Assembly: GCF_039724765.1 (NCBI RefSeq)
Contig: NZ_CP155729.1
Coordinates: 3,605,501-3,669,500, forward strand
Direction: 5' to 3'
Length of the DNA stretch: 64,000 bases
From: Sagittula stellata E-37
GTDB lineage: Bacteria > Pseudomonadota > Alphaproteobacteria > Rhodobacterales > Rhodobacteraceae
The position numbers were made by a program, and so were the translations under genes. This document shows, piece after piece, positions 8,275 to 16,775 of this stretch (the stretch's first letter is position 1; each line of letters begins with the position of its first letter). The notes beneath the pieces were generated by a model. That model saw only the letters and a program-made list of their open reading frames with translations. It had not been told where the DNA came from and made no database searches.

Positions 8275-10275
8275 ATGACCGAGACCGCCAAAAGCGACAC
8301 CCCTATGAGCGCGCCCGCTCCCCAAGCCGACCGTCCCTGGCTGATCCGCACATATGCCGGACACTCCACCGCCGAGGCGTCGAATGCGCTTTATCGCTCC
8401 AACCTCGCGAAGGGGCAGACCGGTCTTTCGGTGGCTTTCGACCTGCCTACCCAGACCGGCTACGACAGCGATCACATCCTGTCCCGAGGCGAAGTGGGCA
8501 AGGTCGGCGTTCCGGTCTGCCACCTCGGCGACATGCGCATGCTGTTCCGGGACATCCCGCTGGAACAAATGAACACTTCCATGACGATCAATGCGACGGC
8601 GCCTTGGCTTCTTGCACTGTATATCGCGGTGGCAGAGGAACAGGGGGCCGATGTCTCAAAGCTTCAGGGGACCGTCCAGAACGATCTCATCAAGGAGTAT
8701 CTCTCGCGCGGCACCTACATCTGTCCGCCAAAGCCGTCGCTCAAGATGATCGGCGACGTGGCTGAATACTGCTACAAGCATGTCCCGAAGTGGAACCCGA
8801 TGAACGTCTGCTCCTACCACCTGCAGGAAGCGGGCGCGACGCCAGAGCAGGAACTGTCCTTCGCCCTGGCGACGGCCATCGCGGTCCTGGACGAACTGAA
8901 AGGCAGGATCGCACCCGAGGATTTTCCGGGCGTCTGCGGGCGGATCTCGTTCTTCGTGAACGCCGGCATCCGCTTTGTCACCGAGATGTGCAAGATGCGC
9001 GCCTTTGTCGACCTGTGGGACGAGATTCTGCAGGAGCGGTACGGCGTCGAGGATCCCAAGATGCGCCGCTTCCGCTACGGCGTGCAGGTGAACTCCCTCG
9101 GGCTGACGGAGCAGCAGCCAGAGAACAACGTTTATCGCATCCTGATCGAGATGCTGGCGGTAACGCTGTCTAAACGCGCCCGCGCGCGCGCCGTCCAATT
9201 GCCCGCATGGAACGAGGCGCTCGGGCTGCCGCGCCCCTGGGACCAACAGTGGTCCATGCGAATGCAGCAGATCCTCGCGTATGAAACCGATCTGCTGGAG
9301 TACGGCGACCTGTTCGACGGCAACCCGGCGGTGGATGCGAAGGTCGAGGCATTGAAGGAAGGTGCCCGGGCGGAACTTGCAAACATCGATTCGATGGGCG
9401 GTGCGATCAGTGCGATCGAGTACATGAAGGGGCGCCTTGTCGATTCAAACGCCGAGCGCCTAAACCGGATCGAGCGCGAAGAAACGATTGTCGTCGGCGT
9501 GAACCGCTGGCAGCAGACAGAGCCGTCGCCATTGATGGGTGAGGACGGTGGCATCATGACCGTCGATCCCGCGGTGGAGGAAGACCAGAAGGCGCGCCTT
9601 GCGGAATGGCGCGACGGACGGGATGCGGAGGCCGTGAAGGCCGCACTGTCCGAGCTCAGGACTGCGGCGCAGAAGGGTGAGAACGTCGTCCCGGCCTCGA
9701 TCGAATGTGCGAAGGCCGGCGTGACCACCGGTGAATGGGCGGGCGAAATGCGGGCTGTCCACGGAGAGTTCCGCGGCCCGACCGGCGTCTCGCGTGCCGT
9801 GTCCAACAAGACCGAAGGCCTGGACGACTTGCGCGCGATGGTGGACGCGGTCTCGGATCGCCTGGGCCGCCGGATGCGCTTCCTTGTCGGCAAGCCCGGC
9901 CTCGATGGTCATTCTAACGGCGCCGAGCAGATCGCTTTTCGGGCGCGCGACTGCGGAATGGAGATCGACTACGAAGGCATTCGCCTGACCCCTGAACAGA
10001 TCGTTACAGCAGCACAACAGGGCGCCCACGTCGTCGGCCTGTCGATCCTTTCGGGGTCGCATATCCCGCTCGTGGAGGACGTAATGCACCGCCTGAGAGC
10101 CGCCGGTCTTGGCGAATTGCCCGTGATCATCGGCGGCATCATTCCCGAAGAGGATGCCGTCCGTCTCAAGGCGATGGGGGTTGCCCGCGTCTATACGCCG
10201 AAGGATTTCGCACTCAACACGATCATGAAAGACATCGTGACCCTGGTGGACCCGCAGTCGGTCGCGGCGGAGTGA
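8275..10275 (+). CDS. ecm: Ethylmalonyl-CoA mutase (coenzyme B12-dependent)
   Basis: A 666-residue acyl-CoA mutase that converts (2R)-ethylmalonyl-CoA to (2S)-methylsuccinyl-CoA. The catalytic barrel fills the first 520 residues (FDLPTQTGYDSDHILSRGE, then SYHLQEAGATPEQELSFA), and the C-terminal B12-binding domain carries GKPGLDGHSNGAEQ near residue 545, the DxHxxG cobalt-ligand motif. Placement beside ccr favours Ecm over the closely related methylmalonyl-CoA mutase. The ATG at 8275 follows AAGGAGG and excludes a longer upstream frame. A terminator follows at 10294. Confidence 0.94.
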   Translation: MTETAKSDTPMSAPAPQADRPWLIRTYAGHSTAEASNALYRSNLAKGQTGLSVAFDLPTQTGYDSDHILSRGEVGKVGVPVCHLGDMRMLFRDIPLEQMNTSMTINATAPWLLALYIAVAEEQGADVSKLQGTVQNDLIKEYLSRGTYICPPKPSLKMIGDVAEYCYKHVPKWNPMNVCSYHLQEAGATPEQELSFALATAIAVLDELKGRIAPEDFPGVCGRISFFVNAGIRFVTEMCKMRAFVDLWDEILQERYGVEDPKMRRFRYGVQVNSLGLTEQQPENNVYRILIEMLAVTLSKRARARAVQLPAWNEALGLPRPWDQQWSMRMQQILAYETDLLEYGDLFDGNPAVDAKVEALKEGARAELANIDSMGGAISAIEYMKGRLVDSNAERLNRIEREETIVVGVNRWQQTEPSPLMGEDGGIMTVDPAVEEDQKARLAEWRDGRDAEAVKAALSELRTAAQKGENVVPASIECAKAGVTTGEWAGEMRAVHGEFRGPTGVSRAVSNKTEGLDDLRAMVDAVSDRLGRRMRFLVGKPGLDGHSNGAEQIAFRARDCGMEIDYEGIRLTPEQIVTAAQQGAHVVGLSILSGSHIPLVEDVMHRLRAAGLGELPVIIGGIIPEEDAVRLKAMGVARVYTPKDFALNTIMKDIVTLVDPQSVAAE

Positions 10276-10579
10276 ACCACACCGAAATCGCGGACGGCCA
10301 AGCCTCGTGCTTGGCCGTTCTTCATTTCAGATGCAGCCAGGAACGGATTTGAATTCACACAACATGCTCACTGGGAAATGACGCTAAATGGCGGCAAATC
10401 AAAAAAACGAATGCCGAAATTGTGTCTACCAGCGAATTTCTACCGATCAACCTAAATGCGAAACTCCTTACTTGTTGACGCCTGATTTACCCTGCATAAC
10501 CTATGCTCGCCTTGCAGTTCCTTCGCACTAGAATTAAGAGCTGCGAGTTACCTACTGCCAACGGATAAAGGACTTGGCT
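10276..10579 (+). other. 304-base intergenic region before the H-NS-like gene
   Basis: The left end holds the ecm terminator. The remainder (10340-10560) is clearly richer in A+T than its surroundings, as expected for the promoter region of the H-NS-like gene. A TTGACG at about 10475 could be a -35 box but no good -10 box follows it. No gene is visible. Confidence 0.5.
10294..10326 (+). terminator. Terminator of ecm
   Basis: A 10-base-pair perfect stem (ACGGCCAAGC and complement) with a 5-base loop, followed by TTCTTCATTT. Confidence 0.75.
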
Positions 10580-10888
10580 ATGAATGTTGATCTTGAGTCT
10601 CTTTCCCGTGACGAGTTACAAAAATTGGTTGCCGACGCGCAAAAGGCGCTGAGGACCGTTGATGCACGCCGCATGGCGGAGGCCAAGCGCGCCGCCGAAC
10701 AGGCTGCAAAGGAATACGGCTTCTCGCTTGAAGATGTGATGACTGCCGGGCCGAAAGGCTCCAAAAGCGCTCCGAAATACGCGAACCCCGCAGATCCTTC
10801 GCAGACCTGGACGGGCCGCGGGCGCAAGCCGAACTGGCTGATCGAAGCGCTGGATGAAGGCAAGTCTTTGGAAGACATGGCGCTTTGA
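10580..10888 (+). CDS. hvrA: H-NS-family DNA-binding protein (HvrA-like)
   Basis: A 102-residue nucleoid-associated protein. An N-terminal charged coiled-coil (residues 5-50, [17 protein letters not shown]) serves oligomerisation, and the C-terminal DNA-binding core carries [20 protein letters not shown], the strongly conserved H-NS signature. In Rhodobacter the homologue HvrA modulates photosynthesis and nitrogen genes; here its targets are unknown. The ATG at 10580 has AAGGA 7 bases upstream; a TTG at 10574 is too close to that site. The deoD gene starts 25 bases after it and may be co-transcribed. Confidence 0.9.
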   Translation: MNVDLESLSRDELQKLVADAQKALRTVDARRMAEAKRAAEQAAKEYGFSLEDVMTAGPKGSKSAPKYANPADPSQTWTGRGRKPNWLIEALDEGKSLEDMAL

Positions 10889-10913
10889 CGTTCACGCAAC
10901 CAGGCATTTTACG

Positions 10914-11618
10914 ATGACAATCCACATCGGAGCAGCGCCGGGCGAGATCGCGGAAACGGTCTTGATGCCCGGCGATCCGCTTCGCGCCGAATGGGCCGCG
11001 CAGACCTTTCTTGAAAATGCCAAGTGCGTGAATCGCGTACGCGGCATGCTAGGGTACACTGGCACGTGGAAGGGTCAGCGCGTTACGATACAAGGCTCGG
11101 GCATGGGAATGCCCAGCCTTTCGATCTACGCGAACGAATTGATTCGAGACTATGGGGCGAAGACTCTGATCCGCATCGGTTCCTGCGGGGCGATGCAGAA
11201 TAGCGTCAAAATCCGAGATGTGATCGTCGCGATGACGGCGTCCACTCTTTCGACGCCGTCGCGCGGCATCTTTCGAGAATTGAATTTCGCACCTTGCGCG
11301 GATTTCGGCCTACTGGAAAAAGCCGTTACCGCTGCACGCGGCAAAGATTGTGGCGTGCATGTCGGCGGGATCTATTCTTCGGATGTTTTCTACGACGAAC
11401 GGCCGGATCTGAATGAGCAGATGGTCCGTCACGGCATACTCGGTGTCGAAATGGAAGCGGCAGAGCTCTACACGCTTGCGGCCCGACACGGTGTGCGGGC
11501 TTTGGCGGTTCTGACTGTGTCCGATCACCTTCTGACCCATGAAGCGTTGCCCTCCGAGGATCGAGAGCGCAGTTTTGGCGACATGGTCGAAATCGCGCTG
11601 GAAGCCGCGTTTTCCTGA
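10914..11618 (+). CDS. deoD: Purine-nucleoside phosphorylase, DeoD type
   Basis: A 234-residue hexameric-type phosphorylase that cleaves purine (deoxy)nucleosides with phosphate, giving the free base and ribose-1-phosphate for salvage. Family motifs are [10 protein letters not shown] near the start, [24 protein letters not shown] (phosphate site), [10 protein letters not shown] (ribose site) and [10 protein letters not shown] (base-binding Asp). The start ATG at 10914 gives the typical [14 protein letters not shown]-terminus. It follows hvrA by 25 bases and ends in a long hairpin shared with the convergent DUF1989 gene. Confidence 0.95.
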   Translation: MTIHIGAAPGEIAETVLMPGDPLRAEWAAQTFLENAKCVNRVRGMLGYTGTWKGQRVTIQGSGMGMPSLSIYANELIRDYGAKTLIRIGSCGAMQNSVKIRDVIVAMTASTLSTPSRGIFRELNFAPCADFGLLEKAVTAARGKDCGVHVGGIYSSDVFYDERPDLNEQMVRHGILGVEMEAAELYTLAARHGVRALAVLTVSDHLLTHEALPSEDRERSFGDMVEIALEAAFS

Positions 11619-11625
11619 ACAGAGA

Positions 11626-11658
11626 ACCCACCCGGGACATTTTTAGAACCGGGTGGGT
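11626..11658. terminator. Bidirectional terminator between deoD and the DUF1989 gene
   Basis: A perfect 10-base-pair stem (ACCCACCCGG and complement) encloses a 13-base A+T-rich loop. It sits exactly between two convergent genes and could end both transcripts, though no strong U-tract follows on either side. Confidence 0.55.
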
Positions 11659-11659
11659 G

Positions 11660-12502
11660 TCACCGCCCGTGGCTGCGATCATATCCGTTTGGCGCAGGCG
11701 CAGCCCATCCGTTAAGACTGGTTTCGTCAGGCGACAGGATCTCGACCCCCAGAGGCGCACAGCGTGCCGTGTCCGAACTGTGCTCCGATCCGCAATCCCC
11801 TCCAGGACAAGCGCTGAGCGCGCCAAGCAAGTCGATTTCTGCGAAGAAGGTCAGAAAATCCCCGGGGCGCACAGGGGAGGCCTTCATGAAATACTGTCCG
11901 GTATCGTGGGTGAACCCCGTACACATGAAGACGTTCAGGACGTCATGCACATGCCGTTCAGCTTCAATCAGGTCCAAATTACGGGCGTTGGCCAAAGCGC
12001 GAGTCAGATTGGAATGGCAGCAATGGTGATATGCGCCGCCGGACAGCAGCGCATGGGTGTAGGGATCGCACCGCGTGCCGATCACGTCATGGACCGATCC
12101 GCCAAAGCTGTCGATGCCGTACCAGTCCAATGTGTCCTCGACGATGGTCGCCATCGGCCGCAGGTGAGGCAGCGCAGACCAGAGCCGGTCACCCGTCGAG
12201 ACGTGCGTTCCATGCAGCGCCCGCGTCTTGCCAGAGAAGAAGCGTTCCGACAGATCGTTGGCGTTCCACAGGTTCAGGTCGCCGACCTGCGGGGCTTCGG
12301 TGCAGGTGATGCGGAAGAAATGGCCGGCGGGCACCTCGAAGGTGCAAGCGTCACGCGGGGGAGCGGTGACACGATGCGTCACCTGGGCGGATCCCAAAGC
12401 CTTTCGATAGAGCGCAAGGTCGGGGTGTGGCAGCGTCTCTGTCGGATAACAGATGACTGGCGGGACGGCGCGGCGATCCTCTGCATCAATGGGCGTGTTC
12501 AT
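11660..12502 (-). CDS. DUF1989 (urea carboxylase-associated family) protein
   Basis: A 280-residue protein of the DUF1989 family, which is found with urea carboxylase or in aminomethyltransferase-like contexts. Segments such as FEVPAGHFFRITCTEAPQVGDLN and YHHCCHSNLTRAL match the family, whose structure binds a metal; the biochemical role is unsettled. No urea carboxylase or allophanate hydrolase gene is present, so a role in urea use is not supported here. The ATG at 12502 shares its A with the stop of the upstream gene (TGATG) and has GAAGGGA at a normal distance; ATG at 12505 is possible. Last gene of the tyrosinase block. Confidence 0.8.
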   Translation of the reverse strand: MNTPIDAEDRRAVPPVICYPTETLPHPDLALYRKALGSAQVTHRVTAPPRDACTFEVPAGHFFRITCTEAPQVGDLNLWNANDLSERFFSGKTRALHGTHVSTGDRLWSALPHLRPMATIVEDTLDWYGIDSFGGSVHDVIGTRCDPYTHALLSGGAYHHCCHSNLTRALANARNLDLIEAERHVHDVLNVFMCTGFTHDTGQYFMKASPVRPGDFLTFFAEIDLLGALSACPGGDCGSEHSSDTARCAPLGVEILSPDETSLNGWAAPAPNGYDRSHGR

Positions 12503-13245
12503 CATGTCCCTTCGGTTTCGTGGCGCCTGCGCCACTTTCGTGCGTAGTCGGACGGCTCGCCAGGTTTTGTGCGGGCGGCTGCTTCGCGTTCTGCCGTCTC
12601 TTCCGGCGTCTCGGCGCGGATGTCTGCATGTGGTGGCGTAAGCCGGCGCTCGAATGGGACCACCTGAACCATCGGCGTTCCGGCTGGCAGAAGAACCTGC
12701 TCTTCAGCAGCGATCCATCGGAACGGGATGTCCACGGGTTTTTGCAACACGTCGCAGTCGACCACCGCATCGAAGATACGGAAGGGCAGTTCGAAATGGT
12801 TCAGCGGATGCAGAAAGGCAGCTGACCACCCCGGCGGCAACTTGACCCGCCACGGATTGACGAACTTCAGCGGCAGAGCATCCTGAAACGGGGGACTGTC
12901 CGCGCCAATTTGCGCAGGGTTCATCAATTCGACCGGGGCGAACGGCACGTTTTCGGGCCACTGGAAGATCAATTGTCCTTCCTCGTCGCGCCCCACCCCC
13001 AGGTCGAACGGCGTGGGAAGCACCCACCCCAAGGCGAAGGCGTCATGCACGGGCAAGCAGGCGCTCATGGTTTTCCACGGCTGCCCCTCGGCACCCGGCA
13101 TGTCCAGCTCCATCGGCAGCTTGCGGAACCAGTCGGGGACATGTTGCGCGGCAGGCGTCGGGAACGGGATATGGCCCGCGAGGTCCGGCGGACAGACGAA
13201 GGAAAGCTCTGTCGGCTCGTCGTTTTCGGTCTCTGGACTGGTCAT
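12502..13245 (-). CDS. DUF6065-like protein of unknown function
   Basis: A 247-residue soluble protein with the features FVCPPDLAGHIPFPTPAAQ, PDWFRKLP, LGWVLPTPFDL and HPLNHFELPFRIFD. I believe it belongs to the DUF6065 family, but this rests on memory. The many conserved-looking Trp, Pro and His residues would suit a small-molecule or metal site. The start ATG overlaps the stop of the 65-residue gene before it (ATGA), and its own stop overlaps the DUF1989 start, so the three genes are translationally coupled. The C-terminal 30 residues are Arg/Glu-rich and probably unstructured. Confidence 0.7.
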   Translation of the reverse strand: MTSPETENDEPTELSFVCPPDLAGHIPFPTPAAQHVPDWFRKLPMELDMPGAEGQPWKTMSACLPVHDAFALGWVLPTPFDLGVGRDEEGQLIFQWPENVPFAPVELMNPAQIGADSPPFQDALPLKFVNPWRVKLPPGWSAAFLHPLNHFELPFRIFDAVVDCDVLQKPVDIPFRWIAAEEQVLLPAGTPMVQVVPFERRLTPPHADIRAETPEETAEREAAARTKPGEPSDYARKWRRRHETEGT

Positions 13246-13439
13246 TGGCTGTGTTCCCGGCGATAGCATTCGCGTGGGCGTTCTCCCCGCGGCAGGCTTA
13301 CCGTGGCGCCACAATGCACGCATGTCCACCGCACGTCGTCGTTGCTGCGGAACTCACGCCAACGACAAAGACGTGTCTCGGGTCGGTTGAAGATCAGCAG
13401 CAGGACAAACGCGACGACAAGCAGGATCGGGATGAGCAT
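13242..13439 (-). CDS. Small membrane protein with a zinc-ribbon-like tail
   Basis: A 65-residue protein: one N-terminal membrane segment (residues 2-18, LIPILLVVAFVLLLIF) followed by a soluble tail with four cysteines, including CVHCGA and a later ECYRRE, laid out like a short zinc ribbon. The tail also has CRWRE directly after the membrane. I do not recognise a named family. It overlaps the DUF6065-like gene by ATGA and lies 87 bases downstream of the tyrosinase gene, so it is probably part of one transcript. A tract of nine G residues (13478-13486) lies upstream. Confidence 0.7.
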   Translation of the reverse strand: MLIPILLVVAFVLLLIFNRPETRLCRWREFRSNDDVRWTCVHCGATVSLPRGERPRECYRREHSQ

Positions 13440-13525
13440 GCCTTGCCCTATCCCGGAACGCCCACGTGTGGAAGCCCGGGGGGGGGCAGGTCAACACATT
13501 GGCCCGCCCCATGTGTGCGCCGAGT

Positions 13526-14968
13526 CTATTCCTCTACGAACCGAATGTCTCCGACCAGTGGCTCCGCATTTTCGGCAGGCGCGCCCGCCGGGGCGAAGGT
13601 GACCTGCGGTGTGGGCAGCCCATCGTTGGCCTCCGACGTCAGGACCGCCATATGGTCGGTCACATCGAAGGCAAAGACGGCGTCGGTCTTCTCCGCCTCC
13701 TCTATCGAGGCAGTGGCGTTGAAGAAATGGATCTGGCCCACCAGCCACTCGTCCCGCTGCTCCCGAGCCACGTCCGGTCCGCCAAGGTATACGTCGTAGA
13801 CGACACCCGGCTGCACCTCTGTCGCGAGTGCCCCGATGACCAGATAGAGACGCTTGTCGGACGGACCTCCGAGCGCAAGGCTCTGCTCTGGCGCGGCGAC
13901 ACGTGCAGTGACAGGGTCCGCCCCCAACTTGACTGGTCCGGTGTCGACGCTTGCGGTCAACGGCACGTCCTCTGCTGCGGCCAGCACAATGGGCGCAGTT
14001 TCGGTCAGCTTGTCGCGCTCCACCATGGCGGTCAAAGGCGCAGGCTCGGGGACAAGGTCCTGGTAGGTATAGCCCAATTCCTCTGTCGTCGTGACGCTGC
14101 CGGACGCCACCGAAACAAGCTGGTTCTCGACGGGATCGTAGAACTGGAACGCCTGATCGGTCCACGTAGCATCGGTCGGGTTCGCTCCGCCTGCCGCGTT
14201 CCAACTGGCCCAGCAACGGTCAATCTGCGCGTGATGCACCCAGAACACCGGGTCGTTTGCAGCGGTCGGCACGTTGCCCATGTTCGTGGTCGTGCCCACC
14301 ATGACGTGCACGGCGCCATGTGGATTATTGTCCAGTGTCCGGTTGAACCCGATCTGGCCAAGGTACGCAGTGCGCGACATGAAGGCTGTCGACAAGCCAT
14401 TCATCACCGCGGTGCCATCGTTGATCCCCGGGTTGCGGTCGGCGACGAACAACGGGGATGCCGGATCGCGAAACTCCTCAGGAATGGCAAGGCTCGCAGG
14501 GTCGGAGTAGTTCCAGTAGGGCAGCGTGAAATCATCCTCGCCGGACACCTGCCGCACGATCTTTTCGAGGTAGAGCACGTACATCCTGTGCCACGGCACG
14601 AAGAAATCGGACTGGCTTGCCCAAGTGATGTGACCCCGGCAGGTGTTCCACATCGCCTCTGCCGCCATCTTCTCGGGCGAGGCATCCGGTCCATAGATCC
14701 GGTCGATCGCCGCAGCCTTCTGCTCGTCCATCCAATGCGTGAAGAACTGAAATTGCCAGGACGTCGGGTCGGAGGGATCCCGCGTCTTCATCTGGCCCAC
14801 GGCATTCGCGTAAATGCCAAGCATCTCCTTGCCCTCGGGAGACGCGGCGTCGTAGCGCGTCCGCATGTACTGGGCGCGCGCGCCGTTTATCCATGTGGCG
14901 AAGGGTACGGTTGTTGCGAACAGCCCTGCGGATCCGAGCGACAAGGCCCGTCTGCGTGTCATCGTCAT
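13526..14968 (-). CDS. Tat-exported tyrosinase-family copper oxidase
   Basis: A 480-residue type 3 copper protein. The N-terminus has a twin-arginine signal (TRRRALSLGSAGLF, cleavage expected after ARA near residue 32), so the protein folds and loads copper in the cytosol and is exported. The CuA signature FFVPWHRMYVLYLEK and the CuB signatures NPHGAVHVMVG and DPVFWVHHAQIDRCW supply the histidine ligands. Such enzymes oxidise monophenols or diphenols to quinones. The C-terminal 190 residues form a separate domain, probably beta-rich. The ATG at 14968 has GGGAGG upstream and a plausible promoter. Its natural substrate is unknown. Confidence 0.92.
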   Translation of the reverse strand: MTMTRRRALSLGSAGLFATTVPFATWINGARAQYMRTRYDAASPEGKEMLGIYANAVGQMKTRDPSDPTSWQFQFFTHWMDEQKAAAIDRIYGPDASPEKMAAEAMWNTCRGHITWASQSDFFVPWHRMYVLYLEKIVRQVSGEDDFTLPYWNYSDPASLAIPEEFRDPASPLFVADRNPGINDGTAVMNGLSTAFMSRTAYLGQIGFNRTLDNNPHGAVHVMVGTTTNMGNVPTAANDPVFWVHHAQIDRCWASWNAAGGANPTDATWTDQAFQFYDPVENQLVSVASGSVTTTEELGYTYQDLVPEPAPLTAMVERDKLTETAPIVLAAAEDVPLTASVDTGPVKLGADPVTARVAAPEQSLALGGPSDKRLYLVIGALATEVQPGVVYDVYLGGPDVAREQRDEWLVGQIHFFNATASIEEAEKTDAVFAFDVTDHMAVLTSEANDGLPTPQVTFAPAGAPAENAEPLVGDIRFVEE

Positions 14969-14999
14969 TGAAAATGCCTCCCTGAAAATAGGTGAGGCA

Positions 15000-15028
15000 A
15001 TCATGCCACGAAACGCTGAAAAATTCAA
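15000..15028 (-). promoter_or_regulatory. Predicted promoter of the tyrosinase gene
   Basis: On the minus strand TTGAAT, a 17-base spacer and CATGAT (four of six matches to TATAAT) lie about 35 bases before the start codon, giving a short leader that contains the ribosome site. Confidence 0.5.
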
Positions 15029-15103
15029 CGCAGAGGTGTATCGGCCCTTTACGCCACGCGCCGAGATTAGGTCCGCGCGTGACGCCTGGCCGAATATGTC
15101 ATG

Positions 15104-15253
15104 TCAGCTTGCCAGCGGCAGGTCTTCGTATTCCGGGGTCAACGCGACAAGGCGCTTTTCGGGCATGTAGTAGGACCATGCCTCATCGAGGGCGGCCAGC
15201 GCGGCCTGGGCCTTTGTGGGTTGCTGCTCTTTCAGGGGGCGGACGTTCGCCAT
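15104..15253 (-). CDS. Small protein of 49 residues upstream of tyrosinase
   Basis: A 50-codon gene below usual length cut-offs. It begins MANVRPLKEQQPTKAQAALA and ends PEYEDLPLAS; it has two adjacent tyrosines in the middle (AWSYYMPE) and one near the end. The ATG at 15253 has AAAGG at an ideal distance, and its codons favour G or C at the third position like those of the neighbours. No signal peptide, membrane segment or cysteine is present. It is on the same strand as, and 135 bases upstream of, the tyrosinase gene, but that gene seems to have its own promoter. Function unknown. Confidence 0.65.
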   Translation of the reverse strand: MANVRPLKEQQPTKAQAALAALDEAWSYYMPEKRLVALTPEYEDLPLAS

Positions 15254-15371
15254 GGGAATGACCTTTCTTGTCGTGGTTCCTCCCGTGGCCCCAGATACGC
15301 CTGCTGCACTGCAGCGACATCCCCCTTTTGGTCAAACACGCCATGCACAGAGGGCATGGCCTTGATCGGGA

Positions 15372-15399
15372 ACGAAAAAGGGTGCCGCAAGGGCACCCT
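15372..15399 (-). terminator. Terminator after the 66-residue gene
   Basis: A 7-base-pair stem (GGGTGCC with GGCACCC) and 5-base loop followed on the minus strand by TTTTTC. Its position 29 bases after the small gene at 15428-15628 supports that gene being transcribed. Confidence 0.7.
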
Positions 15400-15427
15400 C
15401 ATGGTCTTGTGACGTCAGGCCGGATTT

Positions 15428-15628
15428 CTAGTCACGACCCAACGCAAACCGCATCGCCGATTTCGGACAGTCGTCGAAGCGCGCCGGCCCCGGGTGAGGG
15501 ACCCTTCTCGACTCGGGTCTAAGGCGCACGACGTTGCCGTCGCGCACCATGCTTTGGCGGGCGTCGGTCTGCTTGTCTTGCGTGTTGTCTTGATGGCCCC
15601 CGGAGAGGCCGTCGCGGATCACGTCCAT
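15428..15628 (-). CDS. Hypothetical protein of 66 residues
   Basis: A short, hydrophilic, charged protein beginning MDVIRDGLSGGHQDN and ending FDDCPKSAMRFALGRD. I recognise no domain. Support comes from the GGGAGAG ribosome site before the ATG at 15628 and from a good terminator just after the stop codon. It stands alone between the tyrosinase block and the sdh operon on the same strand as both. It could be a small stress or regulatory protein, but nothing in the sequence says which. Confidence 0.55.
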   Translation of the reverse strand: MDVIRDGLSGGHQDNTQDKQTDARQSMVRDGNVVRLRPESRRVPHPGPARFDDCPKSAMRFALGRD

Positions 15629-15704
15629 CGAAACTCTCCCTTCCAGATTGTTGGACCAGTATAACATCTTCGGCGGCACAGGTCATGACTCAAGTCAACG
15701 TGCG

Positions 15705-15983
15705 TCACCGTTTCGACAGCTCCTTGTCGAGAAGCGCCAAAAAAGCCGCCCGAGGATCCTCACCAGAGCCCTCCTGCCAGCCATCCCCAAATCTTTGCTG
15801 TGTTTCCTTGTCTTTCAGGAGAACCGCCATTTGGGCCGCAGAGCGAAGAAGTTCGGCATACCACCATGCGAACCTGCTCTCACCCAAGGCCACCCTGTTC
15901 AGGTAATGCATCCGCGCGGCCATCGCCCGAAGCAGCTCTGCCAGCTCCTCCGGACTGTTGTAGGCGCGCGGATCCTCGGTCAT
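15705..15983 (-). CDS. Hypothetical protein of 92 residues at the end of the sdh operon
   Basis: A small soluble, mainly helical protein (ELAELLRAMAARMHYLNRV, AWWYAELLRSAAQMAVLL). No named domain was recognised. Its ATG at 15983 shares its A with the sdhB stop codon (TGATG), so it is translated from the sdh transcript. Conserved placement directly after sdhB would point to a helper role for succinate dehydrogenase, for example assembly, but it does not resemble SdhE, the known flavinylation factor, in any motif I can see. Confidence 0.72.
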   Translation of the reverse strand: MTEDPRAYNSPEELAELLRAMAARMHYLNRVALGESRFAWWYAELLRSAAQMAVLLKDKETQQRFGDGWQEGSGEDPRAAFLALLDKELSKR

Positions 15984-16765
15984 CAGACGGCGCGTTCCAG
16001 CATCATCTTCTTGATCTCTGCAATGGCCTTCGCAGGGTTCAGACCCTTCGGGCAGGTTTTCGTGCAGTTCATGATTGTGTGGCAGCGGTACAGCTTGAAA
16101 GGGTCTTCCAGCTGATCAAGGCGTTCGCCCGTGGCTTCATCCCGGGAATCGATGATCCAGCGATAGGCATGCAGAAGCGCTGCGGGGCCAAGGTACTTGT
16201 CGCCGTTCCACCAATAAGACGGGCAGGACGTGGAGCAGGACGCACACATCACGCATTCATAGAGGCCGTCGAGCTTCTTGCGATCCTCGATGGACTGCCT
16301 CCACTCTTTGGCCGGGCGGTTGGTCTTGGTCTCCAGCCAAGGCATGATGGAAGCATGCTGGGCATAGAAGTGCGTCAGGTCAGGGATCAGGTCCTTGACC
16401 ACCGGCATGTGCGGCAGCGGGTAGATCTTGACCTCATCGCCGTCGATCTCGTCGAGACCGTAGATGCAGGCCAGCGTGTTGATGCCGTCGATGTTCATGG
16501 CGCAGGACCCGCAGATCCCCTCGCGGCACGAGCGGCGGAAGGTCAGCGTCGGGTCGACCTCGTTCTTGATCTTGATGAGCGCGTCCAGAACCATCGGACC
16601 GCATTCATCCATGTTCAGGAAATAGGTGTCGACGCGCGGGTTCTCTCCGTCGTCGGGGTTCCAGCGGTAGATCTTGAACGCCCGGACGTTGGTCGCCCCT
16701 TCCGGCTTCGGCCAGGTCTTGCCGGTGCGGATTCTGGAGTTCTTGGGGAGCGTGAATTGAACCAT
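15983..16765 (-). CDS. sdhB: Succinate dehydrogenase iron-sulfur subunit
   Basis: A 260-residue subunit of respiratory complex II that carries electrons from the FAD of SdhA to quinone. All three cluster motifs are intact: [16 protein letters not shown] with a following LAC for [2Fe-2S], [16 protein letters not shown] for [4Fe-4S], and [17 protein letters not shown] for [3Fe-4S]. The ATG at 16765 follows AAGGAGAGAGAG. It is separated from sdhA by two small exported-protein genes, and its stop overlaps the start of a 92-residue gene. Confidence 0.97.
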   Translation of the reverse strand: MVQFTLPKNSRIRTGKTWPKPEGATNVRAFKIYRWNPDDGENPRVDTYFLNMDECGPMVLDALIKIKNEVDPTLTFRRSCREGICGSCAMNIDGINTLACIYGLDEIDGDEVKIYPLPHMPVVKDLIPDLTHFYAQHASIMPWLETKTNRPAKEWRQSIEDRKKLDGLYECVMCASCSTSCPSYWWNGDKYLGPAALLHAYRWIIDSRDEATGERLDQLEDPFKLYRCHTIMNCTKTCPKGLNPAKAIAEIKKMMLERAV

Positions 16766-16775
16766 CTCTCTCTCC

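Noticed and set aside
11660..12502. Urea carboxylase system based on the DUF1989 gene
   Set aside because: No urea carboxylase, allophanate hydrolase or urea transporter gene is present, and the gene is coupled to DUF6065-like and tyrosinase genes instead.
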